Below are positions 1 to 7,521 of a stretch of 64,000 nt of DNA, piece after piece (the stretch's first letter is position 1; each line of letters begins with the position of its first letter). The notes below the pieces were generated by a model. The model searched no databases. It was not told the DNA's origin and saw only the letters and a program-made list of their open reading frames with translations. The stretch is from Candidatus Latescibacterota bacterium. Lineage in GTDB: Bacteria > Latescibacterota > UBA2968 > UBA8231. The stretch lies in assembly GCA_022819745.1 (NCBI GenBank), contig JAJEGS010000021.1:186001-250000 (forward strand), in the 5' to 3' direction. The position numbers and the translations under genes are program-made.

Positions 1-1
1 A

Positions 2-451
2 CTGCGTCAAGGAGAAGATGGGGAGGGTATCTGGCAGCGCGTCGATCCTGGGGAAGCTGTGGAGACTGTTGGCAGCAATCGGCTGTTGGTGGTGGGGCAG
101 CCGCAGAGTCGCTCGATTTTTGCGGATTTAGTGGTCGAGCCAGCAGTATTGACGCCGAATGGGGATGGGGTCAACGACGAGGTGGCGTTGCGCTTTTCAG
201 TGGTGTTGGTGGAGGGCAGCCAGCGGGTTGAGGCGACTATCTACGATTTGCAGGGACGCTTGGTGCGTCGGCTAGCCGAGCAGCGGGATTTTGCCTCGGG
301 GATTTACGAAATGGGGTGGGACGGAAGGAACGAACAGGGAACGCTCGTGCCGCCGGGGGTGTACGCAATGCATTTGCGGCTGGATGCCAATACGTCGGGG
401 GCTGAGCTAGGGCAGGAGAAATTGGTGCGCACGCTAGCCGTGGCCTATTAG
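2..451 (+). CDS. C-terminal part of a surface protein with FlgD/Ig-like domain (5' end outside window)
   Basis: The frame is open from base 2 with no stop, so this is the tail of a longer gene. About residues 30-149 of the visible part form a beta-sandwich of the FlgD Ig-like type: an LTPNGDGVNDEV entry motif, then IYDLQGRLVRRL, a WDGRNEQG turn and a PPGVYAMHL strand. In known families this domain ends large secreted proteins, and similar CTDs act as sorting or anchoring domains in type IX secretion. Whether that holds here is inference. Two more proteins in the window (ending at 7459 and 16273) finish with the same module. The stop overlaps the stop of the convergent TPR gene by 4 bases. Confidence 0.8.
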   Translation: MRQGEDGEGIWQRVDPGEAVETVGSNRLLVVGQPQSRSIFADLVVEPAVLTPNGDGVNDEVALRFSVVLVEGSQRVEATIYDLQGRLVRRLAEQRDFASGIYEMGWDGRNEQGTLVPPGVYAMHLRLDANTSGAELGQEKLVRTLAVAY

Positions 452-1980
452 CGCTCGTCTTCGTCTCGTTCTAAAAGCTGCTGACCACGCGCTCGATGCT
501 TTTGACTCTCTTCGAGCAGGCCGAGTGCTTCGCAGGCATCGCCCAAATAGAGGTGTCCGCGTCCGTCTTCAGGCTCCAACTCGACAAAGCGTTGGTAGGC
601 AGTCCGAGCCGCAGCAAAGTCGCCGAGTTGGGCGTGGGCTACCCCTAGGTTGAAGTGGGCTTTGGCGTATTGGGGTGCGAGGGCCGTGGCTTGGGCAAAA
701 AGTCGCGTGGCCACTTTGAACTGGCGCTGCTGGGCGGCGATCAAACCGAGCATATAGTGAGGCTCGACGAGAGAGGTGTCGAGTTGGGTTGCCTTGGCGA
801 AGGTTTGGGCCGCCCTTTCGAGTGATCCCGACTGATAGTGAGCATTGCCTAGATGCACGTACAGAACGGGATTTTCTGGATCCAGCTCGATGGCCCGCTG
901 AAAATACCGGGCTGCCTGTCTTTGTCGGCCTTGCTCGGCGAGGAGGAGGCCGAGGCCGATGTGGGCGTCTTGGTGATCGGGTTTGATTTCGACCGCGCGA
1001 CGAAATTCTAACAAAGCTTGGTCGGTTTCGCCGACCATCTGGTGCTTCAATCCCATATTGTAGTGATCTCGCGCCGAGCCGATGGGGAGTGATTTGTGCG
1101 TCGGCGGGGAGATTTCGGAGTGCAGACCCCGATGCTGCTGGCGCAGGCTTTCAGAACGCGCCATTTCCCGCTTGCCCTCTTCGCGGCGGCCTAGGCGGAG
1201 ATATACATTGCCGAGGTTGAGGCGGAGCTTGGGCGAGTCGGGATTGAGTTCGGTGGCCTTGAGTAGCGCCTGCAAAGCCGCCTCATTATCGCCCATATCG
1301 CGATGAGCCAATCCCAAGAGAAAGTGCGCTTCGGCATCCTGCGGGTCGAAGCGCACCGCTTTTTTGAAGGCTCCAGCCGCCTCGGGCGGGAACCCCTTTT
1401 CCCGCTGGATTTTGCCCAATTTCTTGTAGGCTGGTGCCAAGGTGGAATCTGCCGCCAAGGCCGCTGCGTACGCTGCTTGGGCCTGATCTACTTCTTTGCG
1501 ATAGCCGTGCAATAAGCCCAAGTTGTAGTACGCCGTTGCTCGGTGGGGGTCGAGCGCGGTCGCTTGTTCAAAGGCGGCCCGCGCTGCTTCGACATCGCGG
1601 TGCTGGTTTTGGCTATACGCTCTGGAGGTGTAGCGGGCTGTGTGGATGATGCCGAGGACTTCGTATAACTCGGAGCGCGTCTGGTCTTTTTTGGGGGCTA
1701 GTTCAATCGCGTGTTCGATCGCGCGCAGGGCTTGGGGAAATTTGCCCAGTGCTAGGTAAGAGCGGGCGAGATAGTGGTGAACCTCGTAATCGTCGGCGCG
1801 TGAGGCCAGTGCCTTGTGCAAGGCGACGATGGCTTCGCTGTAGCGCTCCTGAGCAAAGGCGTACATTCCGGCACTGACCAAGGGGTCTCGCTCCTTGGGG
1901 CCACAGGCGCAGATGAGGAGACAAAGGGCGGCCCCAAGCCAAGACGAGACCCTTCTGCAGGACAGGTGATCGCGGGCCAT
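448..1980 (-). CDS. TPR-repeat lipoprotein
   Basis: This is an outer-envelope scaffold of about 510 residues made almost entirely of tetratricopeptide repeats. Units such as AHFLLGLAHRDMGDNEAALQ and AHFNLGVAHAQLGDFAAART recur every 34 residues. The N-terminus has an arginine-rich start, a hydrophobic stretch and a lipobox (LICAC), so it is probably exported and lipidated. The start is placed at the ATG at 1980; an ATG at 2010 adds 10 residues and cannot be excluded. The partner is unknown. TPR lipoproteins of this type usually mediate protein-protein contacts at the envelope. It is divergent from the CRTAC1 gene at 2071, with only about 90 bases between the starts to hold both promoters. Confidence 0.85.
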   Translation of the reverse strand: MARDHLSCRRVSSWLGAALCLLICACGPKERDPLVSAGMYAFAQERYSEAIVALHKALASRADDYEVHHYLARSYLALGKFPQALRAIEHAIELAPKKDQTRSELYEVLGIIHTARYTSRAYSQNQHRDVEAARAAFEQATALDPHRATAYYNLGLLHGYRKEVDQAQAAYAAALAADSTLAPAYKKLGKIQREKGFPPEAAGAFKKAVRFDPQDAEAHFLLGLAHRDMGDNEAALQALLKATELNPDSPKLRLNLGNVYLRLGRREEGKREMARSESLRQQHRGLHSEISPPTHKSLPIGSARDHYNMGLKHQMVGETDQALLEFRRAVEIKPDHQDAHIGLGLLLAEQGRQRQAARYFQRAIELDPENPVLYVHLGNAHYQSGSLERAAQTFAKATQLDTSLVEPHYMLGLIAAQQRQFKVATRLFAQATALAPQYAKAHFNLGVAHAQLGDFAAARTAYQRFVELEPEDGRGHLYLGDACEALGLLEESQKHRARGQQLLERDEDER

Positions 1981-2070
1981 TGATCGTCCGTTTTTTAGGT
2001 GCATTTGCACGAGGGTTCCGGTTTGTCGATGCGGTTAGATTGCCGATTAAAGTAACCGACCAGTTAGTAT

Positions 2071-3690
2071 ATGAGAAGATACGCAGTATTGTCCATCTTG
2101 TGCGCTTGTGTCGTCGCGGCAGAGGCACAGGTGCAATACCGGGAAGTCGCCCAAGAGGCCGGGATTGACTTCCAGCACTACAACGGCGCTCAAGGCGAAT
2201 ACTACTATGTCGAGACCTTTGGCGCGGGCGCGGCGTTTTTTGACGCCGATGGGGATGGCTGGCAGGACCTCTACCTGATCAACGGTGCCCATCTCTCGGG
2301 ACCCCTTCCCTCGACTCCGCCCATCAATCGCCTCTATCGCAACGCTGGCGATGGGACTTTCGCCGATCTCAGTGTCGCGTCTGGAGCTGGCGACCGGGGC
2401 TATGGCATGGGATGTGCGGCGGGCGATTTCGATAACGATGGGGATCAAGATCTCTACGCGACCAACTTCGGCCCCAATGTGCTGTTGAGCAATGACGGTG
2501 AGGGGCGCTTTGCGGACGTTACCCAAATAGCCGGCGTGGGCGACGGGCGCTGGGGCACCAGCACCGGGTTTTTGGATTTCGACAACGACGGGGATTTGGA
2601 CCTCTTTGTGGCCAATTATGTGCATTTCAGCTTGCAGGGCAATATCCAATGCCAGCGGGGGGCGATTCGCTTTTACTGCGAGCCAAGCACGTACGCGCCC
2701 ATTGGAGATGTGCTCTATCGCAACGAGGGGAGGCGCTTTGTCGATGTGACCAAGAGGATGGGCATCCGTGCGGTGGGACGGGGACTGGGCGTGGCTTTTG
2801 CAGACAGCGATTTGGACGGCGATACGGATATTTACGTGGCCAACGACGGCACGCCGAATTTTCTCTACGAAAACCAAGGGACGCGCTTTGTCGAGATCGG
2901 TTTGCGAGCCGGGGTGCAATACAACGAAGATGGGCATGCCGAAGCCGGTATGGGGGTAGATTTCGGCGATTTCGACAACGACGGGTACGCCGATCTTTTC
3001 GTGACCAATTACTCGCGCGAGACCAACACCCTCTACTGGAACGATGGCCGGGGGCGCTTTGCCGATTTTACCGCCCACTTCGGCTTGGGGGCACCCAGTT
3101 ATCTGCCCTTGGGATTCGGGACCAAATTTATGGACTACGACAACGACGGCGACCTCGATTTATATGTCGGCAATGGGCACGTGGTGGATAATATCGAGCA
3201 ACTCGACGCCGACCTCCGCTACGCCCAGCCCGCCCTTATGCTGCGCAACCAAGGCGGTGCCCATTTTGAGGAGGTCTCCGACCAATTGGGTGCCGACTTT
3301 GTCGTTGAGAGCGTGGTTCGCGGCGCGGCGGCAGCCGATTGGGACAACGACGGCGATCTGGATTTGCTGGCGACCACCGTGGCCGGGCGGCCTCGTCTGT
3401 TGCGCAACGACGGGGGCAACCGCCAGCACTGGATCGAACTCCTCTTGATCGGCGCTGGTCAGCGAGATGCACTGGGTGCCCGCGTCACCGTTACCGCCGG
3501 CGGTGCGCGTCAGGTGCGGGAGCGCCAATCCGGGGGGAGCTATCTATCCAGCCACGATCCCCGCCTTCATTTTGGCCTCGGTCGGGCGACAAAGGCGGAT
3601 ATAGCGATTCGCTGGCCCGACGGCCAAGTGCAGACGTTGGCCGCTGTTGACGCCAATCAGATTGTACGGGTAGTCCAACCTACTCGCTGA
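2071..3690 (+). CDS. CRTAC1-family secreted protein (FG-GAP/VCBS repeats + ASPIC/UnbV domain)
   Basis: A 539-residue exported protein. Residues 1-20 are a signal peptide ending at AEA. The body is a run of FG-GAP/VCBS blades with calcium-binding loops (DADGDGWQDL, DNDGDQDL, DNDGDLDL, DLDGDTDI), which predicts a seven-bladed beta-propeller. The last ~70 residues form the ASPIC/UnbV domain, with a GGSYLSSHDPRLHFGLG core and IRWPDGQVQTL. The family occurs in bacteria and in the human cartilage acidic protein CRTAC1; its biochemical role in bacteria is not established. It is the first of five family members in the window and is closest in sequence to the C-terminal two-thirds of the 29259-31826 protein (both share the GEYYYVETFG region). 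Confidence 0.9.
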   Translation: MRRYAVLSILCACVVAAEAQVQYREVAQEAGIDFQHYNGAQGEYYYVETFGAGAAFFDADGDGWQDLYLINGAHLSGPLPSTPPINRLYRNAGDGTFADLSVASGAGDRGYGMGCAAGDFDNDGDQDLYATNFGPNVLLSNDGEGRFADVTQIAGVGDGRWGTSTGFLDFDNDGDLDLFVANYVHFSLQGNIQCQRGAIRFYCEPSTYAPIGDVLYRNEGRRFVDVTKRMGIRAVGRGLGVAFADSDLDGDTDIYVANDGTPNFLYENQGTRFVEIGLRAGVQYNEDGHAEAGMGVDFGDFDNDGYADLFVTNYSRETNTLYWNDGRGRFADFTAHFGLGAPSYLPLGFGTKFMDYDNDGDLDLYVGNGHVVDNIEQLDADLRYAQPALMLRNQGGAHFEEVSDQLGADFVVESVVRGAAAADWDNDGDLDLLATTVAGRPRLLRNDGGNRQHWIELLLIGAGQRDALGARVTVTAGGARQVRERQSGGSYLSSHDPRLHFGLGRATKADIAIRWPDGQVQTLAAVDANQIVRVVQPTR

Positions 3691-3739
3691 CGGTGCGTTC
3701 TTCGCGTTGGCTAGGAGGATTTTAGCCCGAGAACCCACA

Positions 3740-5086
3740 ATGGATCATAGAGCCTTGGTTGTACTGCTGATTGGGATGTTGTGTTGGAGTGTTGGTCCAG
3801 CACAAGCGGCGGAGTCGAACAGACCAGCAGAGGGGTTTGTCATCAATTCGGCAGCCGATCTCCGCGCTTTGACAAGCCGGTCTGTCGAAGGGCATTTGCT
3901 CGTGCAGAGCGACCGACTGGAAACGCTGCATGGGTTGGAGGGGCTCGAGTACATAGGAGGCGATCTGAGTATTGAGCACAGTGATTCGTTGCAAAGTTTG
4001 GCGGGCTTGCACCACGTAAAGCGGATTGGGGGCAGTCTGAGAATCCGGCGCAATCCCCAACTCGTGGATTTGGAGGGGTTGCGGTCTCTGGAGGAATTGG
4101 GGGGTAGCTTAATAGTCGAGCGCAACGATGCCTTGGTCGATCTGAAGGGATTGCGTCGGATTAGTCGCGTGGGTGGGTCGCTCAGGATTCAATTCAATCG
4201 CCGCCTCGCCCGCATTGAGGGGCTGGAGCGATTGGAGGCGATAGAGGGACAGGTCCTCGTCGTCGGCAATGGATCGCTAGAAAGTCTGGTGGGGTTGGAG
4301 GGAATCAAGCGCCTAAAGGGCGGGCTGGCCATAGAGCGCAATCGGGCGTTGCAAGCGTTGGGGGGACTGCGGCGGCTGGAGGATGTGGGCGACTTTTTGC
4401 GGATCAAGAGAAATAGAGCCTTGGTCGAGCTAACGGGCCTAGAACAACTCAAGCGCGTCGCTGGGAATGTATTGGTCATCGGCAACGCCCGTCTGGAGCG
4501 CTTGACGGGCTTGGGCAACCTGAGTCAGATCGGGGGCAGTCTGAGAGTCGAGCAAAACGATGCGCTGGTATCGTTGGCGGGTTTGGCCGGGTGCGAGAGC
4601 ATCGGCGGCGATTTGCTGATTCAGGCCAATAGCGTCCTGCCCGAGCTCGAGGGCTTGGCCCGCTTGGCCCGCATTGAGGGACTTCTCTTGATCATCGGCA
4701 ATAGTGAGCTGCAAAGTTTGGCGGGGCTGCACCGCCTAGACTACGTCGGCGGGGATTTGCTGGTCGTCGATAATGGCGCACTGCTCAGTTTGGAAGGGCT
4801 GCACCGCCTAAGCCGAATAAGGGGGGTGCTATCCATCTTTGGCAACAGTGCCCTGACGGATCTGATTGGGCTGCGAGAACTCAGGACTATTGAAGGCCAT
4901 TTATTCATCCAATTTAACGAGAAATTGCAGAGTATAGCGGGCTTGGCAACGCTCGAAAGAGTAGGCGGTCGGCTGGCGATTCGGGCCAATAGAAACCTGC
5001 CGAGTAGCGCGGCTCAGGCCCTGGCGGAGCGTTTGAGCGCCGGTGGGTTTACGGGCGAGATCCAGATTGAAGCCAACCAACCGTAG
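3740..5086 (+). CDS. Exported leucine-rich-like protein of 24-residue repeats
   Basis: About 448 residues. After a signal peptide (LVVLLIGMLCWSVGPAQA) the protein consists of about 16 tandem units of 24 residues with the pattern GLxxLxxIGGSLxIxxNxxLxxLx, the style of the receptor L-domain and leucine-rich-repeat solenoid. Units with 'ERN/RRN' and units with 'VIGN/VVGN' alternate in places, which suggests duplication of two-unit blocks. No catalytic domain is visible, so it is probably a binding or adhesion surface protein. The ATG at 3740 puts the signal peptide at the very start. A TTG at 3707 is in frame, but the AGGAGG at 3713-3718 lies downstream of it and far from the ATG, so the start is not certain. 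A shorter relative is at 17966-19000. Confidence 0.8.
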   Translation: MDHRALVVLLIGMLCWSVGPAQAAESNRPAEGFVINSAADLRALTSRSVEGHLLVQSDRLETLHGLEGLEYIGGDLSIEHSDSLQSLAGLHHVKRIGGSLRIRRNPQLVDLEGLRSLEELGGSLIVERNDALVDLKGLRRISRVGGSLRIQFNRRLARIEGLERLEAIEGQVLVVGNGSLESLVGLEGIKRLKGGLAIERNRALQALGGLRRLEDVGDFLRIKRNRALVELTGLEQLKRVAGNVLVIGNARLERLTGLGNLSQIGGSLRVEQNDALVSLAGLAGCESIGGDLLIQANSVLPELEGLARLARIEGLLLIIGNSELQSLAGLHRLDYVGGDLLVVDNGALLSLEGLHRLSRIRGVLSIFGNSALTDLIGLRELRTIEGHLFIQFNEKLQSIAGLATLERVGGRLAIRANRNLPSSAAQALAERLSAGGFTGEIQIEANQP

Positions 5087-5176
5087 CTGCTATACGCTGC
5101 CGGATTTTGGTTGCTGTATCCTTTCGTATTTCATACAGTTAGTTGCCTTAGCTCAGAGAAGTCGAGTCAGACAAAT

Positions 5177-7459
5177 ATGCCAACCATGCTACAATTCATG
5201 GCAGGTCGAAAGGACTACAGGCGGCGGATCGCGCTTAGGGTGCTTATCCTGTTTTCAGCTCTCGGAGCGTTGAGTGCCCAGTCACCAGTTGGTGCCCAAA
5301 TGGAAGTCGTCCAACTAGGGGGAGAAGGCGGATTATCTTGGGAGAGTGGTGGTGGGGAGGTTCCGGCCCTAGTAATTCTCGACGCGGCGACAGTCGATCA
5401 GTCCAATGCGCCCGGCGGCGTCATCGACTTTGCTCCCTTTGAGCGGGAGTATTGGATCTTTCCGCAGCAGGCCGATACGACGGACAACATATTGATCGGC
5501 GTCAACTCCAAGAAGCGCGGTGGCAGCGTCATCACGCCCATCCCCTCCTTCCGCTTTCTCGAAGCCGACTTTTCCCAGATGTTCGACGACGACGGAAACA
5601 CCGCTTTAGTACTGAAATCTTCGGGCACGGGGGGTACCGGGGCCTTTGGCCTGCTCATAGAATTCGATTTGGGGGCCATTTTTGGCGTCAATCGGTTCAA
5701 GTTTTTTCCGCGCAACGCCGATCCGGCCTTTCCAGCCCCCGATTTCCAGTCCCAAGACGACTTTTTGAAGGGCTACGAAATTTTCGTCAATGACGGCCAA
5801 CCCGAATCGCGCCGCGAAGGCAGTCTAATTTGGGAAACTGTCGCCTTTGAAGGGCAGAACCAAGAAGCGGTGGTGGATGTGCGAATTCCCACCCGCTTCG
5901 TGCGCTTTTTGCGGCTCAAATCCCTGACGGCTGCGGATTTTGAGATCGCCGAGTTTCAAGTGTTCAGCGAGGGTTTTGTGCCGCAGGCCGTGTACATTTC
6001 CAATGTATTCGACTTTGGCGACCAGGCACTTTTGGGCCGTTTGCGCTGGGTTGCAGAGCAGGTGGGCGATCCAACTCGCTCTAGGGTGGAGGTCCGCACC
6101 CGCACTGGGGTTGATCCCCAGCCGGTCGAGTTCACCCGGATCGGCAAGCAGTCCTCGGGCCGAGTTGAACAGCGGGGCGATACTGTTTTCGACATCCCCA
6201 TCGACGCGCCTTGGAAGAGAGCCGAAGATGTAGAAGACGGCGAACTCAAGGACTTGGTCGCCAACGTCCTCGACAACGAAGAGATGGACGGGCGCGAGGC
6301 GCTTTTGACCTTTGGCCAGTTGCCTTTTGAACAGCGGGCCCAGATCACCCTTGACCAAGCGGCCTACAACAAGTTGTCGAGCGACCAGAAATCGGTGATA
6401 CGCGAAGATCTCACCAATTGGAGTCCTTGGTCCTCCCCCTATTCGCTTGAGGGTATTGTCGCTCCAGACCAACTCCAGGCGCAAGGGGCGGGAACGCTGA
6501 TCGTATCGCCTAGCCCGCGGCGCTATTTTCAAGTTATGATCGAATTCTTCAACGCCGATGTCGATGCGGCTACTGGCATCGGCGGAATGGCTTGGGATGT
6601 TTTCCAGCCCGTCTTCGCCGACTCCCTCATCGCCGAGATCCTGCCCCGCACCGCCATTTTAGGCCAAGCTACTCGCTTCACGTATGGCGTACTGGTCAAA
6701 TCCAAGCCCCAGAATGCAGGATTTGATCGCTTTGAAATCAGCACACCGCTGCGCACCGAGTCGATTGGCCAAGTGGAAATACGCCGGCCCGACGGCACGG
6801 CAGCAACGGCGAATTTTTCCGGCGTGTCCCTCGCGACGCTTCCGGTCGAACAGGATGGCTTTAGCGTGGTAGCTGTGCGCGACGACGCCTTGATCATGGC
6901 CTTCCCGCGGATTGAGGAGGATGGGGTGCTCTTGACCTTGGAATTTGAGAATACGGTACTACGCCTAGGAACTCGCTTTGCCGGCCGGGCGCTCAACGCC
7001 GACAACGAGGTGTTGGGGCAAGTGGTGTTGGCCGGTAATGCCGCGGATTTGAGTCGGGAGGACATGGATGATCCCGACCGCAAAGCCGTGGGCACTCTCG
7101 ATCCAGAAAACCTCTTTGTCAACGTGCCGATCACCGACGAGCTGCTAGTGAATGTGGCGGCCATCCCCAGCGTTTTTACCCCGAATGGCGACGGAGTCAA
7201 CGAGCGGGTGGCCATTACCTACGATATTACCAACATCGCCCACCCGACTCGAGTACGGCTTGGAATCTACGATTTAAGTGGCCGGCTAATCCGCAATCTC
7301 TACGAAGGCTTGGATATGAGCGGTCGATTCCCCCGTTTTTGGGACGGGCGCGACGATGAGGACAATGCGGTCCCTCCAGGCCACTATATCTTTTCTGTTG
7401 CTTTGGATGCGGGGACCGGAGAGGAGAAGCGGGTGGGGGTTGTCGGAGTAGCGTATTGA
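5177..7459 (+). CDS. Large secreted surface protein with discoidin-like region and C-terminal FlgD/Ig-like domain
   Basis: About 760 residues. The N-terminus has a basic stretch and a hydrophobic signal ending near LSAQ. The middle (about 90-270) has elements reminiscent of galactose-binding/discoidin modules (FDLGAIFGVNRFKFFPRN, TRFVRFLRLKSL, FEIAEFQVFSEG). The C-terminal ~90 residues carry the FTPNGDGVNERV FlgD/Ig-like domain with WDGRDDEDNAVPPG. It is built like the 14351-16273 protein, which has the same order of modules and similar spacer sequences (VSNVIDLG against ISNVFDFG). ATGs at 5177, 5186 and 5198 are all possible starts; none has a strong ribosome binding site. It precedes the paired envelope proteins at 7522 and 10308. 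Confidence 0.8.
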   Translation: MPTMLQFMAGRKDYRRRIALRVLILFSALGALSAQSPVGAQMEVVQLGGEGGLSWESGGGEVPALVILDAATVDQSNAPGGVIDFAPFEREYWIFPQQADTTDNILIGVNSKKRGGSVITPIPSFRFLEADFSQMFDDDGNTALVLKSSGTGGTGAFGLLIEFDLGAIFGVNRFKFFPRNADPAFPAPDFQSQDDFLKGYEIFVNDGQPESRREGSLIWETVAFEGQNQEAVVDVRIPTRFVRFLRLKSLTAADFEIAEFQVFSEGFVPQAVYISNVFDFGDQALLGRLRWVAEQVGDPTRSRVEVRTRTGVDPQPVEFTRIGKQSSGRVEQRGDTVFDIPIDAPWKRAEDVEDGELKDLVANVLDNEEMDGREALLTFGQLPFEQRAQITLDQAAYNKLSSDQKSVIREDLTNWSPWSSPYSLEGIVAPDQLQAQGAGTLIVSPSPRRYFQVMIEFFNADVDAATGIGGMAWDVFQPVFADSLIAEILPRTAILGQATRFTYGVLVKSKPQNAGFDRFEISTPLRTESIGQVEIRRPDGTAATANFSGVSLATLPVEQDGFSVVAVRDDALIMAFPRIEEDGVLLTLEFENTVLRLGTRFAGRALNADNEVLGQVVLAGNAADLSREDMDDPDRKAVGTLDPENLFVNVPITDELLVNVAAIPSVFTPNGDGVNERVAITYDITNIAHPTRVRLGIYDLSGRLIRNLYEGLDMSGRFPRFWDGRDDEDNAVPPGHYIFSVALDAGTGEEKRVGVVGVAY

Positions 7460-7521
7460 CATTGGGCGAGGGGGATACCTTCGCGATGAATTTTACCATG
7501 TAGAATTGGGAGGGTGCGGCA

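Noticed and set aside
3900..5000. Periodic DNA that could be taken for a CRISPR or satellite array
   Set aside because: The period is 72 bases with a continuous reading frame and amino-acid-level repeats; no identical repeats with unique spacers.
5825..7215. Long open frames on the - strand opposite the FlgD-domain surface gene
   Set aside because: They lie antisense to a gene with signal peptide and recognised domains and have no family pattern; typical of GC-rich coding sequence.
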